A program made the position numbers and the translations under genes. From assembly GCA_900546915.1 (NCBI GenBank), contig UREY01000013.1, positions 1 to 54,749 of the forward strand: a stretch of DNA of 54,749 bases, written 5' to 3'. Each line of letters opens with the position of its first letter. Positions within the stretch are counted from its first letter, which is position 1. The notes beneath the pieces were generated by a model. It saw nothing but the letters and a program-made list of their open reading frames with translations. It did not search any database and was not told the origin of the DNA. This stretch comes from an uncultured Eubacteriales bacterium. Its GTDB lineage: Bacteria; Bacillota; Clostridia; Oscillospirales; Oscillospiraceae. Positions 1 to 8,201 of the stretch are shown piece after piece.

Positions 1-1
1 G

Positions 2-61
2 TATTGTTTCATATTGGAGAGCCTTCCGCAAGTCGGTGGTAGGTTTGACGCTTACGGATAA
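2..61 (+). CDS. possible 3' end of a gene running in from upstream
   Basis: An open frame enters from the window edge and ends at TAA (59-61), with a C-terminus reading LPQVGGRFDAYG. A strong terminator begins 8 bases later, which is where a gene end would be expected. Nineteen codons are too few to assign a family, and the frame could be chance. Confidence 0.25.
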   Translation, partial: YCFILESLPQVGGRFDAYG

Positions 62-68
62 AAGATAA

Positions 69-120
69 ACAGCCCTGCGGAGCGGCACATGGCGGCCGGT
101 CTCCGCAGGGCTGTTTTGTT
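69..120. terminator. bidirectional intrinsic terminator
   Basis: A 14-bp perfect stem (69-82 with 101-114) encloses an 18-base loop. TTTTGTT follows on the plus strand and a T-rich tail follows on the minus strand. It can end transcription from the window edge and from the convergent nucleoside kinase gene. Confidence 0.8.
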
Positions 121-221
121 GGTCCTACGCAAGCGTGGAGGCGCTTTCTGAGAGGAAACAGAAAAGGTCTGGGCGAGCGCGGATCCTGACAGCTTGTTTT
201 TTGGCGCCCGGGGTCATTGCG

Positions 222-1949
222 TTACTTTTTTTCCTGCCGGTAAAAGCTGTTTCCACCGATGAACTCTCGGAGCAGGCTGGTCGGCGGAATCTCGTCGCCG
301 GGGTCTGCTTCCTGCACATAATTCAGCACCTTGACAATGGATCGGACCTCTTCATAATAGGGATCTTCCCAGGTTACGGCATTGAGTAAAGGGAAAATAT
401 GCTTTTTTAAAACTGCCAATTCGTACAGCAGGGAACTGTTGAAAATGACGTCCGCATTTTCCTGATAAGGAAAAATCCACCGCCCTTCTCCCCGGCGCAC
501 GGAATCCCACATGGACAAGGTATGGCTGACGGTTGCACCTCGCGTTTCGTAATCTCGCACAATCCGGCGCAAAAGCCGGAGATAGCTGGTGGGAATTCGG
601 TTGTGATTGTCCAGATTCAAGGGGAGCAATGCACTGACATACATGCGGAAAACCAGGCTCTTATCTACGTTCTCCGGCAAAAGGGCGGGGTTTAGTCCAT
701 GGAGCCCCTCCACGATGATAATAGAGTCCTGATTCAATTGCAAGTGCCGGTCGGTCATCACACGGCGTCCTGTGAGAAAATCAAACCGGGGCAACAGGAT
801 GGTTTCCCCTTGCAACAGCTGAGAAAGCTGCTGGCGGAACAGCGAGGTATCTATGGTGTTGATGTGCTCCAGATCCAGTTTTCCATCCGGGCCGGGGGCA
901 ATCTGATCCCGGTCCCTGTAATAGTCGTCCAGGGAGATTAAGATGGGGCGCTTCCCGCGGACGCGGAGCTGCACGGCCAGGCGGTTGGCGCTGGTCGTTT
1001 TGCCGGAGGAAGAGGGACCGGCCAGGAGCACCGCTTTGGCGTGGCGTTCCAAAATCTGGTCTGCAATTTGAGAGAAGCTTCGCTCGTGAAGCGCTTCATT
1101 GACACGTATCAGTTCGCCTAAGCGTCCCTGCTGTACCAAATCGTTCAGATCGGCCACTGTGTCGCAGTCCATCAAGGCGCACCACCGCCCGCTTTCTGCA
1201 AAGACGGCGGAAAAATTGGGGCGTTCCCGGTATTCCGCAACCTGATCCGGGTCCGCCGGATTGGGGAAGCAAAACTGCACGCCGGATCCGCCGTCCGATA
1301 CCATATCCCAGACTGAGAGATAGCCGGTAGAGGGCGCCATCTCGCCGTAAAAGTAATCCATATAATCCTCATAGGCGTATACGTCGAAATAAGGAGCCTT
1401 GCGCCAGGCGAGCAGCCGCGCTTTGTCCTCCTGACCGTCGGCGGCAAAGGCTGCAATGGCTTCCTGTGTGGAAATCCGTTTCCGGTGCAGGGGAATGTCC
1501 GCTTGAATCAGATGGGCAACCTGGGCCTTTAGAGCCGGCACATCGGCAGGGGAAAAAGCCGGGGTTTTTTCTATGGTAACGTTGAGTGTGTCGCCAACGG
1601 TAAAGTTCATTTTTGCAATGGCGCCCGGGTACAGCCGCCGGACGGCCAAAAAAAGGACGAACTGTACGGTTCTGGTGTATACCCGCTTTCCCCGGGTCTC
1701 TGTGTATCGGATCAGAGAAATTCTTCCCCCGGATGCCTCCATGGCCCGCCGTACCGACACGGCGCCGTCCGGGGTTTCGTCACGAAGTCGGCGGGGAATG
1801 TAATTTAAAGTGAAGGTCTCACCGGCAATTCGGGCGGCCAGTGGGCGTTGCGAGAGTTGCGGGTGATCCAACCCCAAACGGCGTACAATTTCCAGAAGAG
1901 ATTCTCCGGGCGTAGCTTCTGTTGCATGTCCGTCAATCCACAGATTCAT
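222..1949 (-). CDS. nucleoside kinase (uridine kinase-like) with N-terminal TGS and tRNA-SAD-like domains
   Basis: The C-terminal half is a P-loop kinase of the uridine kinase/phosphoribulokinase superfamily. Walker A GPSSSGKTT lies near residues 308-316, followed by LISLDDYYRDRD and IIVEGLHGLNP, which are typical of nucleoside phosphorylation by ATP. Residues 1-60 resemble a TGS domain, and residues ~150-230 (HRKRISTQEAI, AYEDYMDYFYGEM) resemble the second additional domain of threonyl-tRNA synthetase. This architecture is known in Firmicutes nucleoside kinases, but the substrate is unproven. The ATG at 1949 is chosen because GGTGAGGTG sits just upstream; an ATG 66 bases further out would fall inside the promoter. 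It is monocistronic: its own promoter is upstream and a terminator separates it from the cps operon. Length 575 residues. Confidence 0.88.
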   Translation of the reverse strand: MNLWIDGHATEATPGESLLEIVRRLGLDHPQLSQRPLAARIAGETFTLNYIPRRLRDETPDGAVSVRRAMEASGGRISLIRYTETRGKRVYTRTVQFVLFLAVRRLYPGAIAKMNFTVGDTLNVTIEKTPAFSPADVPALKAQVAHLIQADIPLHRKRISTQEAIAAFAADGQEDKARLLAWRKAPYFDVYAYEDYMDYFYGEMAPSTGYLSVWDMVSDGGSGVQFCFPNPADPDQVAEYRERPNFSAVFAESGRWCALMDCDTVADLNDLVQQGRLGELIRVNEALHERSFSQIADQILERHAKAVLLAGPSSSGKTTSANRLAVQLRVRGKRPILISLDDYYRDRDQIAPGPDGKLDLEHINTIDTSLFRQQLSQLLQGETILLPRFDFLTGRRVMTDRHLQLNQDSIIIVEGLHGLNPALLPENVDKSLVFRMYVSALLPLNLDNHNRIPTSYLRLLRRIVRDYETRGATVSHTLSMWDSVRRGEGRWIFPYQENADVIFNSSLLYELAVLKKHIFPLLNAVTWEDPYYEEVRSIVKVLNYVQEADPGDEIPPTSLLREFIGGNSFYRQEKK

Positions 1950-1986
1950 AAAAAACACCTCACCATAAGTTCCAGGTTTTCTATTT

Positions 1987-2015
1987 ATTATACGCAAAAT
2001 TTTGCCCTGTTGCAA
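1987..2015 (-). promoter_or_regulatory. sigma-A-type promoter of the nucleoside kinase gene
   Basis: On the minus strand, TTGCAA (2015-2010) and TATAAT (1992-1987) are separated by 17 bases. Transcription would start about 30 bases before the ATG at 1949, which argues against the longer open frame starting at 2015. Confidence 0.75.
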
Positions 2016-2021
2016 GGGCGT

Positions 2022-2058
2022 GAAAAAAATCCACTCTGGTTTTTACCAGAGTGGAAAA
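2022..2058 (-). terminator. intrinsic terminator of the cps regulatory operon
   Basis: A perfect 10-bp stem (2031-2040 with 2045-2054) with a 4-base loop is followed on the minus strand by seven T (complement of 2023-2029). It starts just after the stop codon at 2063 of the last operon gene. Confidence 0.88.
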
Positions 2059-2062
2059 AATG

Positions 2063-3283
2063 CTATATTTTGCAGTTGAGAATTCCGTACTTTTCCAAAA
2101 GCGCCACACGTTGCCGGCCGATTTTTGCGGCGGAGGCGGCCCGAACGCCAAGATTCCGCCCTTCCCTGAGGTACCCAAAGCACCGGGCGCACCAAGCCGC
2201 AGGTAGAAGCCAGGGGTTCTTTTGCAGGTACGAGTACCGGCTCTGCAGGTCTGAAGCAGAGGGGAATAAGGCAGCCCGGACAGTTCCGGCTTTCCGGTTT
2301 TGTGCGGAAGCGGCCTGTAGGGTGATACGACTGCTGTGTTTTCGCTCCAGACTGCTGGAACCGAAGACTCCGGCTTCTAAAATGTCCTGGAGAAGATCTT
2401 CGCTGTCGGCTGCTGGAATTCGCTCCGGTTTTGGGACGGCCCGGCTGTCCAGGCCCAAATACCGGATGCCCAGATCCAGCATATTCCAAGTCAGGCAGGC
2501 CAGGGACAGTGTTTCCAATTCAGTCCAAAGACTACTCCAGTCCAGATTTGCCTGCTGCTTCCCGGCAAACAAGCAAATATCACATAGCTGGCGGATTCCC
2601 ACCCCGCCGGTGAGAAAGTGCTTATAAAAATGCAAAATGAGATAGAGAAAATGGTCCTGCTGCGCCAGTGTCCGGACGGTTCCCTCTCCCACATTCCAGG
2701 AAATGCTGCGGGAGAAGCACGCGTCAAACCAAGGCTGCACGGCTTGTCCGGCAATGGTCATACTGCCGCAGAGACTGCAGTGCAGCTCCACACGAAGGGG
2801 ATTTGCATACCAGATCTGCACGGAATCCTCTGGGCTGCTTTGTAGACAGTAGCCCAATGACCGGAACACCTGCTCGGCAGCCGGCAAATCCTCCGGCTGT
2901 ATGAGAATGTCCTCATCGCTGGAAGGACGCAGATCCGGAGACGGGTACAGGCTGCGGCAGACAGCGCCCTTCACAACCAAGGCGGGAATCCCGGCTTTTT
3001 CCAAGGCGCCGGTTAAAACCAGCAGGGCCTGCGTGGCCATTGCCTGTCGCGCCAGGGTCTCCATGGCCCAATGGCGTAACACATCCCGGCGCAAATCCGG
3101 CGGGTTCAGCAGGAGCAGCTGCTGTGCCAGCAATGGGAACACATGGTGCAGCTGCGCCAGCTCAAGCACCTGATTTTCCAGAGTCCAATCCATCGACTTG
3201 GCCAGGGTAGCGGCTTCCGTGCTGCAGGTACCGGCCATGGCGTCCCGGAGGAGGGTCAAAAAACACAAATCACGCAGTTTCAT
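2063..3283 (-). CDS. nucleotidyltransferase-fold protein (PF14907-like)
   Basis: This 406-residue protein matches the 'uncharacterised nucleotidyltransferase' pattern. Around residues 95-130 it has VVKGAVCRSLYP, then LRPSSDEDILI, where the S-D-E-D segment fits the acidic nucleotidyltransferase motif. A region with HCSLCG and many aromatic and His residues follows (PLRVELHC). Members of this family often lie in capsule or exopolysaccharide clusters, but no reaction has been assigned. It is the last gene of the minus-strand cps operon, 12 bases after the second kinase, and a terminator follows directly. The ribosome binding site is weak, so expression may depend on coupling to the gene before it. 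The fold is fairly sure; the role is unknown. Confidence 0.72.
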   Translation of the reverse strand: MKLRDLCFLTLLRDAMAGTCSTEAATLAKSMDWTLENQVLELAQLHHVFPLLAQQLLLLNPPDLRRDVLRHWAMETLARQAMATQALLVLTGALEKAGIPALVVKGAVCRSLYPSPDLRPSSDEDILIQPEDLPAAEQVFRSLGYCLQSSPEDSVQIWYANPLRVELHCSLCGSMTIAGQAVQPWFDACFSRSISWNVGEGTVRTLAQQDHFLYLILHFYKHFLTGGVGIRQLCDICLFAGKQQANLDWSSLWTELETLSLACLTWNMLDLGIRYLGLDSRAVPKPERIPAADSEDLLQDILEAGVFGSSSLERKHSSRITLQAASAQNRKAGTVRAALFPSASDLQSRYSYLQKNPWLLPAAWCARCFGYLREGRNLGVRAASAAKIGRQRVALLEKYGILNCKI

Positions 3284-3295
3284 CCCGGTTCCGCC

Positions 3296-4762
3296 TTAAA
3301 CTTTGCTTCCGGAGCTTTTGCCGTATCCGTATTTGCTTCCATATCCATATTTCCCATACCCGTACCGATGATAGCCGTAACCGTCATGCTTTTTGCTGGG
3401 CCGTCCGTTGATCACAAAACCGCTGAGCTCGGCTCCCTTACCGGTGACGCTGTACATGGCGTCCATCACTTGGCTTCTGGGTGCGCCGTCGTAGCGTACC
3501 ACAAAGAGCACCTGATCGGCCGAGCGGCACAATACGGCCGCGTCTGCTAAGATACCGGCAGGCGGTGCATCGATGATGACATAGTCTGCCAAAGCTCGGA
3601 TTTGCTCCAGGAGACTTCTCATTTTGGGCGAATCCAGGATTCCCATGGGGGAGGCCATTCTGGTATCTCCTGCGAGGAGATGCAGGTTGGTGTTCGGCAC
3701 CGAGATGAGAACTCTGCCGACATCCGGCTTTGCAGCTCGGGAAAGCTCCAGCAAGCCGGCAGAGGGGGTGGTAATCCCACAGCGGGCTTTGATCACCTGA
3801 TGACGCAGGTCCGCATCCACCAAAATCACTCGCTTGCCGCTCTGCGCCAGAGAAGCTGCCAGGTTGAAAGAGACCGTGGTCTTTCCCTCCCCGGGCAAGG
3901 TACTGGTGACCAGAATGACCCGGCTCTCTTGCCCGGCCGGCTTCGTGCGAAGCAATCGGACCTGCAGGGCGTCGATGGGAACGGACAGGGAATCTCCCAC
4001 ATGGGGATTTAAGATGGACACGGCATTGCCGGTGGATTTGCTTCGTTTTTTTACTGAGATGAGAGGAATGGTCCCGATGCAGGGCACGCTGGTGCCGCCT
4101 TTCAGATCGTCGGCCGTCTGTACGGTCTTCCTGCCGAGAGACAGCAGGAAGGTCAGCGCCAAACCCAACAGCAAGCCTGCGGCGCCCCATTTGATTCCGG
4201 TTCGGGTCCCCTGGAATGTGTTGACCGGTGTGGAAGGAACAACCGGCTCTTGAATCATGGTCAGCTGCGTACTGCCAATGACAAAGGATGCCACCGGCTG
4301 ATAATTTTCAATCACGGCGTTTAAAATATCGTAGGCGTCCTGTGGCTGGTTGCTGGTTACAGTAAGGGTAAAAATATTGGTTTCGCCGATGGAGGAAGCG
4401 GACACCGTTCCGTTGATCCAGGTGGTATCCAGCGTCAGGCGAATTCGCTCTTGCATTGCCTCCGAGCGGATGATATAGGGGAAAGAGCTGACTACCTGCT
4501 CCGTGGCCTGACTGTCATAATACTGCGTGGTGTCCACCAAATCGGTGGTTCCCACGTAGCTGCTTTTGACGGAAAAGGAGGCGGTGGCGGTGTACATGGG
4601 GACAAAATTCCGCCGTGCTTGGGTATAACGCAGCCCTCCGATCAATGCGGCAAGCAGGAGAACCCACCACCATGTTTTCTTTAAAATGTGGAAAAAGTTC
4701 CTGATCATGGCGTGCAGATCGATTTTCAATTCCAAATCTTGCTCGTGAACGTATTCTTGCAT
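3296..4762 (-). CDS. Wzz/CpsC-CpsD fusion: chain-length co-polymerase with BY-kinase domain (copy 2)
   Basis: The N-terminal part has a membrane segment at about residues 31-47 (WWWVLLLAALIGGL), a Wzz-like extracytoplasmic region, and a second segment near 190-208. The cytoplasmic C-terminal half is a P-loop tyrosine kinase: LPGEGKTT (Walker A), VILVDADLR (Walker A'), YVIIDAPPAG (Walker B). The protein ends in a Tyr/Gly/Lys-rich tail with repeated YGYG, the usual autophosphorylation cluster. The family controls polysaccharide chain length and is dephosphorylated by CpsB-type phosphatases, one of which starts this operon. Firmicutes usually carry the two halves as separate genes; here they are fused. 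It starts 6 bases after the preceding paralogue, behind AAGGGGG. Length 488 residues. Confidence 0.88.
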   Translation of the reverse strand: MQEYVHEQDLELKIDLHAMIRNFFHILKKTWWWVLLLAALIGGLRYTQARRNFVPMYTATASFSVKSSYVGTTDLVDTTQYYDSQATEQVVSSFPYIIRSEAMQERIRLTLDTTWINGTVSASSIGETNIFTLTVTSNQPQDAYDILNAVIENYQPVASFVIGSTQLTMIQEPVVPSTPVNTFQGTRTGIKWGAAGLLLGLALTFLLSLGRKTVQTADDLKGGTSVPCIGTIPLISVKKRSKSTGNAVSILNPHVGDSLSVPIDALQVRLLRTKPAGQESRVILVTSTLPGEGKTTVSFNLAASLAQSGKRVILVDADLRHQVIKARCGITTPSAGLLELSRAAKPDVGRVLISVPNTNLHLLAGDTRMASPMGILDSPKMRSLLEQIRALADYVIIDAPPAGILADAAVLCRSADQVLFVVRYDGAPRSQVMDAMYSVTGKGAELSGFVINGRPSKKHDGYGYHRYGYGKYGYGSKYGYGKSSGSKV

Positions 4763-4768
4763 GGCGAC

Positions 4769-6238
4769 TTACCCCCTTGCGCGGTTCCGGCTTGCGCCTT
4801 GGCTGCTTCTCTCATTTCCGTAACCATAGCCGTGATACCCATAGCCATAGCTGCCATAGCCGTAACCGGAGAGCCGGTGGAACAGGGAAAAAGACTGCAT
4901 ATTGTTTAAAACGCAGCCCAGAAAACGTGCTTTGCCCTGGGCGATGGCGTCGGCTGCGTCGTTGATGTCACCGGCGGAAACCACATCTTGCCGGACGACC
5001 AAAAGCGCGTCGTCAGCCAAATCCGCCAGCATATCCCCATCTGCAAACATGCCGATGGGAGGAGAGTCGATGACGATGTAGTCCATGGTTTTCCGAACGG
5101 CCGCTACCAGACGCGCCATGCTTTCCGAGGACAACAGCTCCGCTGCGTTCCGGCAGGGCTGATCGTTGACCAGGGTTACCAAGTTGGTGGCTTCGTCGTA
5201 TGCCGCTGCCGCCGCAATCCGGCCGGCGTCCGATACGCCGCTTTGAAGCAATTTGCTCAGGCCTTCTTTTCCCATGGCTTTGCGGCCCAGCAGACGAACC
5301 TGAGTGGGATTGCGAAGGTCTGCGTCAATGAGCATCACAGCGCGGTGTTTTTGAGCGAGGGCCAAAGCCAGGTTGGCCGCCACCGTGGATTTGCCTTCCC
5401 CGGCGGTTACGCTGGTTACCAGCAGAACTCTGCCGGTATTATTTTTTTCAGTCTCTGCCTGTTCAACCGACGTGCGCAGGCGAAAAAAGGCCTCTTGAAA
5501 GAAAAAGCTGACCATGGGAGAGCGGAGCAGCAGCCGCTCTTTTTTGCCCAGTTTGCCCCGCCCCCGCTTTTCGTGGGGAATTGCGGCTAAGATTTCGGCA
5601 TCCAGCTTATGCCGGGCGCCCGCCCGAGTCTGGACGGTGTCTCTGGCAATGGAAAACCAGCCCAAAGCCGCCACCATGGCCACGCCGGCAAGAAGGGCGG
5701 CTGTGGAAATCAGCTTTCTCTGATTCAGCGCATTGGACGGCGACGTTGGTGCCTGTGCGCTGGTCAACACATGGAGCACGGCATTCTGATCGATGTACTG
5801 TCCCAGCTCCGGGTAATGGGCATCCACTGCACGTACCATTTCAAAGGCCGTTCGCGCCGAGGAAGAAGTGGCCGAAACCTGCAGCATATTGGTTTCCCCA
5901 ACTACGCTGGCCGAAATCGTACCCGGCAGGGACTCCACCCCAAGAGCCTGACAGATTCTCTCCTGCATCAGTTCGCTTTCCAGCATGCTGGAGTACTGAA
6001 CAGCCACTTCGTTGGCGGTGTTATAGTTGGCGATAGAAGTGGCTGAGGCGGATTTGGACATGACGGTGTAGGTGATGGAGCTGGTATATTCCGGCGTCCA
6101 AATCCAGTCCAGCATAAGCTTTGCGCCCATGCCGGCGATCAGCGCCGCCAGTACCACCATCCAACAGTTCCGTACAATCGTACGCAGTACGCAACGCGGC
6201 TCTATGTCTGCCCATCGAAATTCATTTTGTTGCTTCAT
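4769..6238 (-). CDS. Wzz/CpsC-CpsD fusion: chain-length co-polymerase with BY-kinase domain (copy 1)
   Basis: It is a paralogue of the next gene with the same order: membrane segment (~residues 24-42), Wzz-like domain, second membrane segment (~180-200), then a kinase with TAGEGKST (Walker A), VMLIDADLRNPT (A') and YIVIDSPPIG (B). The tail (YGYGSYGYGYHGYGYG) is rich in Tyr. Kinase and CpsC-type modules are expected to act with undecaprenyl-linked polymer export at the membrane. The start at 6238 follows GAAGGG by 10 bases. An ATG at 6271 would overlap the preceding stop as ATGA and adds 11 residues; this cannot be excluded. Having two such fusions in tandem suggests different partner polymers or a hetero-oligomer, which is inference. 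Confidence 0.87.
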   Translation of the reverse strand: MKQQNEFRWADIEPRCVLRTIVRNCWMVVLAALIAGMGAKLMLDWIWTPEYTSSITYTVMSKSASATSIANYNTANEVAVQYSSMLESELMQERICQALGVESLPGTISASVVGETNMLQVSATSSSARTAFEMVRAVDAHYPELGQYIDQNAVLHVLTSAQAPTSPSNALNQRKLISTAALLAGVAMVAALGWFSIARDTVQTRAGARHKLDAEILAAIPHEKRGRGKLGKKERLLLRSPMVSFFFQEAFFRLRTSVEQAETEKNNTGRVLLVTSVTAGEGKSTVAANLALALAQKHRAVMLIDADLRNPTQVRLLGRKAMGKEGLSKLLQSGVSDAGRIAAAAAYDEATNLVTLVNDQPCRNAAELLSSESMARLVAAVRKTMDYIVIDSPPIGMFADGDMLADLADDALLVVRQDVVSAGDINDAADAIAQGKARFLGCVLNNMQSFSLFHRLSGYGYGSYGYGYHGYGYGNERSSQGASRNRARG

Positions 6239-6267
6239 ATTGACAGCGCCCTTCGCTTTCTGATGGA

Positions 6268-7089
6268 TCATTCCACCACGACAGTTAAAATCGTCTGCCC
6301 GGTGCCGGTCTCACCGGAATATTGATAGGTCACTTCGTACACGCCGGGAACCTGCGTATCTACCGCAGAATCAATTTCCACCTCCGACAGGGGACGGGAT
6401 CGTTCGGTTCCGGAGATGGTTTCCGTGACGCGTTGCAGGTAGGACTCTGCATCAAAAGACGCCCCTTGCTCTAAATAGACCAGATATTCATCCAGTGTGA
6501 TCTGGGGAAGTCGGTTATTTGACTGCATGATAACGGAAACCGGCAAAATCGCCGTATCTCCCAAGCTGTTGGTAACCTGCAGCGTTATGGAATAGATTCC
6601 GGCTGTCGCGATGTTCAGGTTCTGAACGGTGATCCGAATGTCGTCTGTGATGTCACCGTCTATGCGGTCATAGGCGCTGAGGCGGTCCAATAAGGTGACG
6701 GTATGACCAACCTCATAAATCAGGGGCTGAGTCAGTGAAAACTTGGGGGTTTCATAGTCGGTGTAGGCAATGGTTCTCGTCAACTTCGACGCATTGTCGG
6801 AACGGTCGAAAACCACATATGTAATCTTTGCCGTATTATCACTGACCAGTGTGGAAATGTGATCTACCATAATTTCACTCGTAAGATCGCCGTCTCGATT
6901 GTCCCAAGCCGAAATTCCCTGAAGCAGCTCTTCCTCCCCGGCGTCTACGCTGACCTCCAACACGTCTTGTGTGCAGGTCAGAACCGGCGGGGTGTCGTCT
7001 ACCGCGACCTGGCGGTAAAAGCGGGACAGGACGGTCAAGGCTGTTATGATGACAAACAAGACAACCAAAATAATTTTCCATTTTTTCAT
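6268..7089 (-). CDS. membrane-anchored protein with Ig-like (DUF5011/HYR-type) repeats
   Basis: The 273-residue protein starts with MKKWK and a single hydrophobic segment (~residues 5-22), fitting an N-terminal anchor with the rest outside. The exposed part has repeated Ig-like modules. Two carry the signature AWDNRDGDLTSEI (~residue 61) and AYDRIDGDITDDI (~residue 140), with TPPVLTC-type module starts, and a third module lies at the C-terminus. Such repeats are common in cell-surface proteins and probably mediate contacts. It lies between the phosphatase and the kinases (24-base gap before it), so it may be an extracellular partner of the polymer co-polymerases. No enzymatic motif is seen. 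AGAGGA precedes the ATG by 7 bases. Confidence 0.75.
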   Translation of the reverse strand: MKKWKIILVVLFVIITALTVLSRFYRQVAVDDTPPVLTCTQDVLEVSVDAGEEELLQGISAWDNRDGDLTSEIMVDHISTLVSDNTAKITYVVFDRSDNASKLTRTIAYTDYETPKFSLTQPLIYEVGHTVTLLDRLSAYDRIDGDITDDIRITVQNLNIATAGIYSITLQVTNSLGDTAILPVSVIMQSNNRLPQITLDEYLVYLEQGASFDAESYLQRVTETISGTERSRPLSEVEIDSAVDTQVPGVYEVTYQYSGETGTGQTILTVVVE

Positions 7090-7113
7090 TGCGAGTTCCT
7101 CTTCTTCCCTGGC

Positions 7114-7854
7114 TCACCCGGAACCGGTGGGTACGATCCGTTCATTTTGAAAAATCAGATAGGGATTTTCTTCCAATAAAATCTCCGCATAACGCCAGGA
7201 GAGGTCCTGGCCGATGACGTCGCGGACTGTAGACAGGTCGGGATTCCGCCTGTGCGCGCTGTGGGCGTCGCTGGCGACCACATGGGCGAGACCTTGGCGC
7301 AACAGCCGCCAGGCTGTCCGCCCGGCGCTTGCCCCCATGTGACCCAGAACGGTCCCCTTGTTCAGCTGCAAAATACAGCCCTGTAAAAACCATGCCGCGG
7401 CGATATCCGGCTCTTCCTGCACTGCATAATAACGCTCGGGATGAGCCACGATAGGAGTAAAGCCATGCTCCCAGATCTGCTGCAGGCTTTCCTCCATAAA
7501 TCCGGCATCCTCATCAAAGAAAAATTCTACCAGCAGATACCGGGAATCTGCCAGGGTTAGAAATTCTTGCCGCTCCAATAATCCGGACAATTCCTCGGTA
7601 GCAAATAGCTCCATCCCGGCTTTCAGCTGCAGGGGACAGCCCTGCCGCTGCAAGTCCTGCTGGAGCAGATCCACATCCCGGCGGTACTTTGCAAGGGACA
7701 GCCGTTTCGGTTGATCCGGACGGCAGAAATGGGGCGTGGCGATGATCCGGTCTGTTCCGCATGTCCAGGCCATCTGCGCCATGGCTCGAGCGGTCTCTAT
7801 GCCGTCGGCGCCGTCGTCTACACCGGGAAGGATATGGCAGTGTATATCCGTCGT
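7114..7854 (-). CDS. cpsB: CpsB/YwqE-type PHP-fold protein-tyrosine phosphatase, apparently starting at ACG
   Basis: The family removes phosphate from the Tyr-rich tail of BY-kinases, and two such kinases lie downstream in this operon. Metal-binding motifs are visible: DIHCHILPGVDDGADG at the N-terminus, ATPHF, PIVAHPERY and VASDAHS near the C-terminus. The first ATG (7782) would remove the DIHCH and DDG motifs. The frame extends upstream to a TAA with no ATG, GTG or TTG in frame. AGGAGG stands 7 bases before ACG-ACG-GAT, where homologues usually begin M-T/I-D-I-H. So the start is either a rare ACG codon or an ATG changed by mutation or sequencing error. The predicted protein has 246 residues, normal for the family. 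First gene of the operon. Confidence 0.85.
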   Translation of the reverse strand, partial: TTDIHCHILPGVDDGADGIETARAMAQMAWTCGTDRIIATPHFCRPDQPKRLSLAKYRRDVDLLQQDLQRQGCPLQLKAGMELFATEELSGLLERQEFLTLADSRYLLVEFFFDEDAGFMEESLQQIWEHGFTPIVAHPERYYAVQEEPDIAAAWFLQGCILQLNKGTVLGHMGASAGRTAWRLLRQGLAHVVASDAHSAHRRNPDLSTVRDVIGQDLSWRYAEILLEENPYLIFQNERIVPTGSG

Positions 7855-7861
7855 ACCAATC

Positions 7862-7867
7862 CCTCCT
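7862..7867 (-). promoter_or_regulatory. perfect ribosome binding site that fixes the non-canonical cpsB start
   Basis: AGGAGG on the minus strand lies 7 bases upstream of the ACG at 7854-7852. It overlaps the region just after an in-frame TAA, so translation of the conserved N-terminus must begin between this site and the DIHCH motif. No standard start codon in the right frame is present there. Confidence 0.75.
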
Positions 7868-7926
7868 TACAGCGCTTTCGGCTGCCGGTATGTTTGTTTT
7901 GGCGTAGAAGCACCATACAAATTTGC

Positions 7927-7955
7927 ATTATATCATAACTTGCCATTTCCTGCAA
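7927..7955 (-). promoter_or_regulatory. promoter of the cps regulatory operon
   Basis: On the minus strand, TTGCAG (7955-7950) and TATAAT (7932-7927) are separated by 17 bases, with an extended -10 (TGA before TATAAT). The leader to the phosphatase start is about 65 bases. The 347-base gap 7855-8201 holds this and a divergent promoter, and no gene. Confidence 0.75.
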
Positions 7956-8090
7956 CAAGGCGTACCGCTTATTCTGCGGCAATCCGGCACTATTATAATT
8001 GTATTTTTCCCGTCTTGTCAATGGAAAACTGCACCAAAACCGAAGTTTTCGGCATTTTTTATATTGTTCGTGTCATTTTTCAGTTCTATC

Positions 8091-8119
8091 TAGATTTTTT
8101 TGCGGATCTGTAGTATACT
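8091..8119 (+). promoter_or_regulatory. possible promoter of the LCP/epsC operon
   Basis: TATACT (8114-8119) has only a poor -35 match (TAGATT, 8091-8096) at 17 bases. It is well placed for the gene at 8202 and divergent from the cps promoter. Confidence 0.35.
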
Positions 8120-8201
8120 GTGTAAGAAAGATTCCGGGTCAGGCAAAAGTTGCCTGTATTTCCATAGTGATCTTTTAGTTTATCAGTCATTGGAGGCCCT
8201 T

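Noticed and set aside
1848..2627. 259-codon plus-strand frame
   Set aside because: Crosses a promoter, a terminator and two minus-strand genes; no ribosome site.
3296..3390. Short tandem DNA repeat at the kinase tails as a CRISPR or mobile repeat
   Set aside because: The repetition is explained by Tyr-Gly codons in frame in both kinases.
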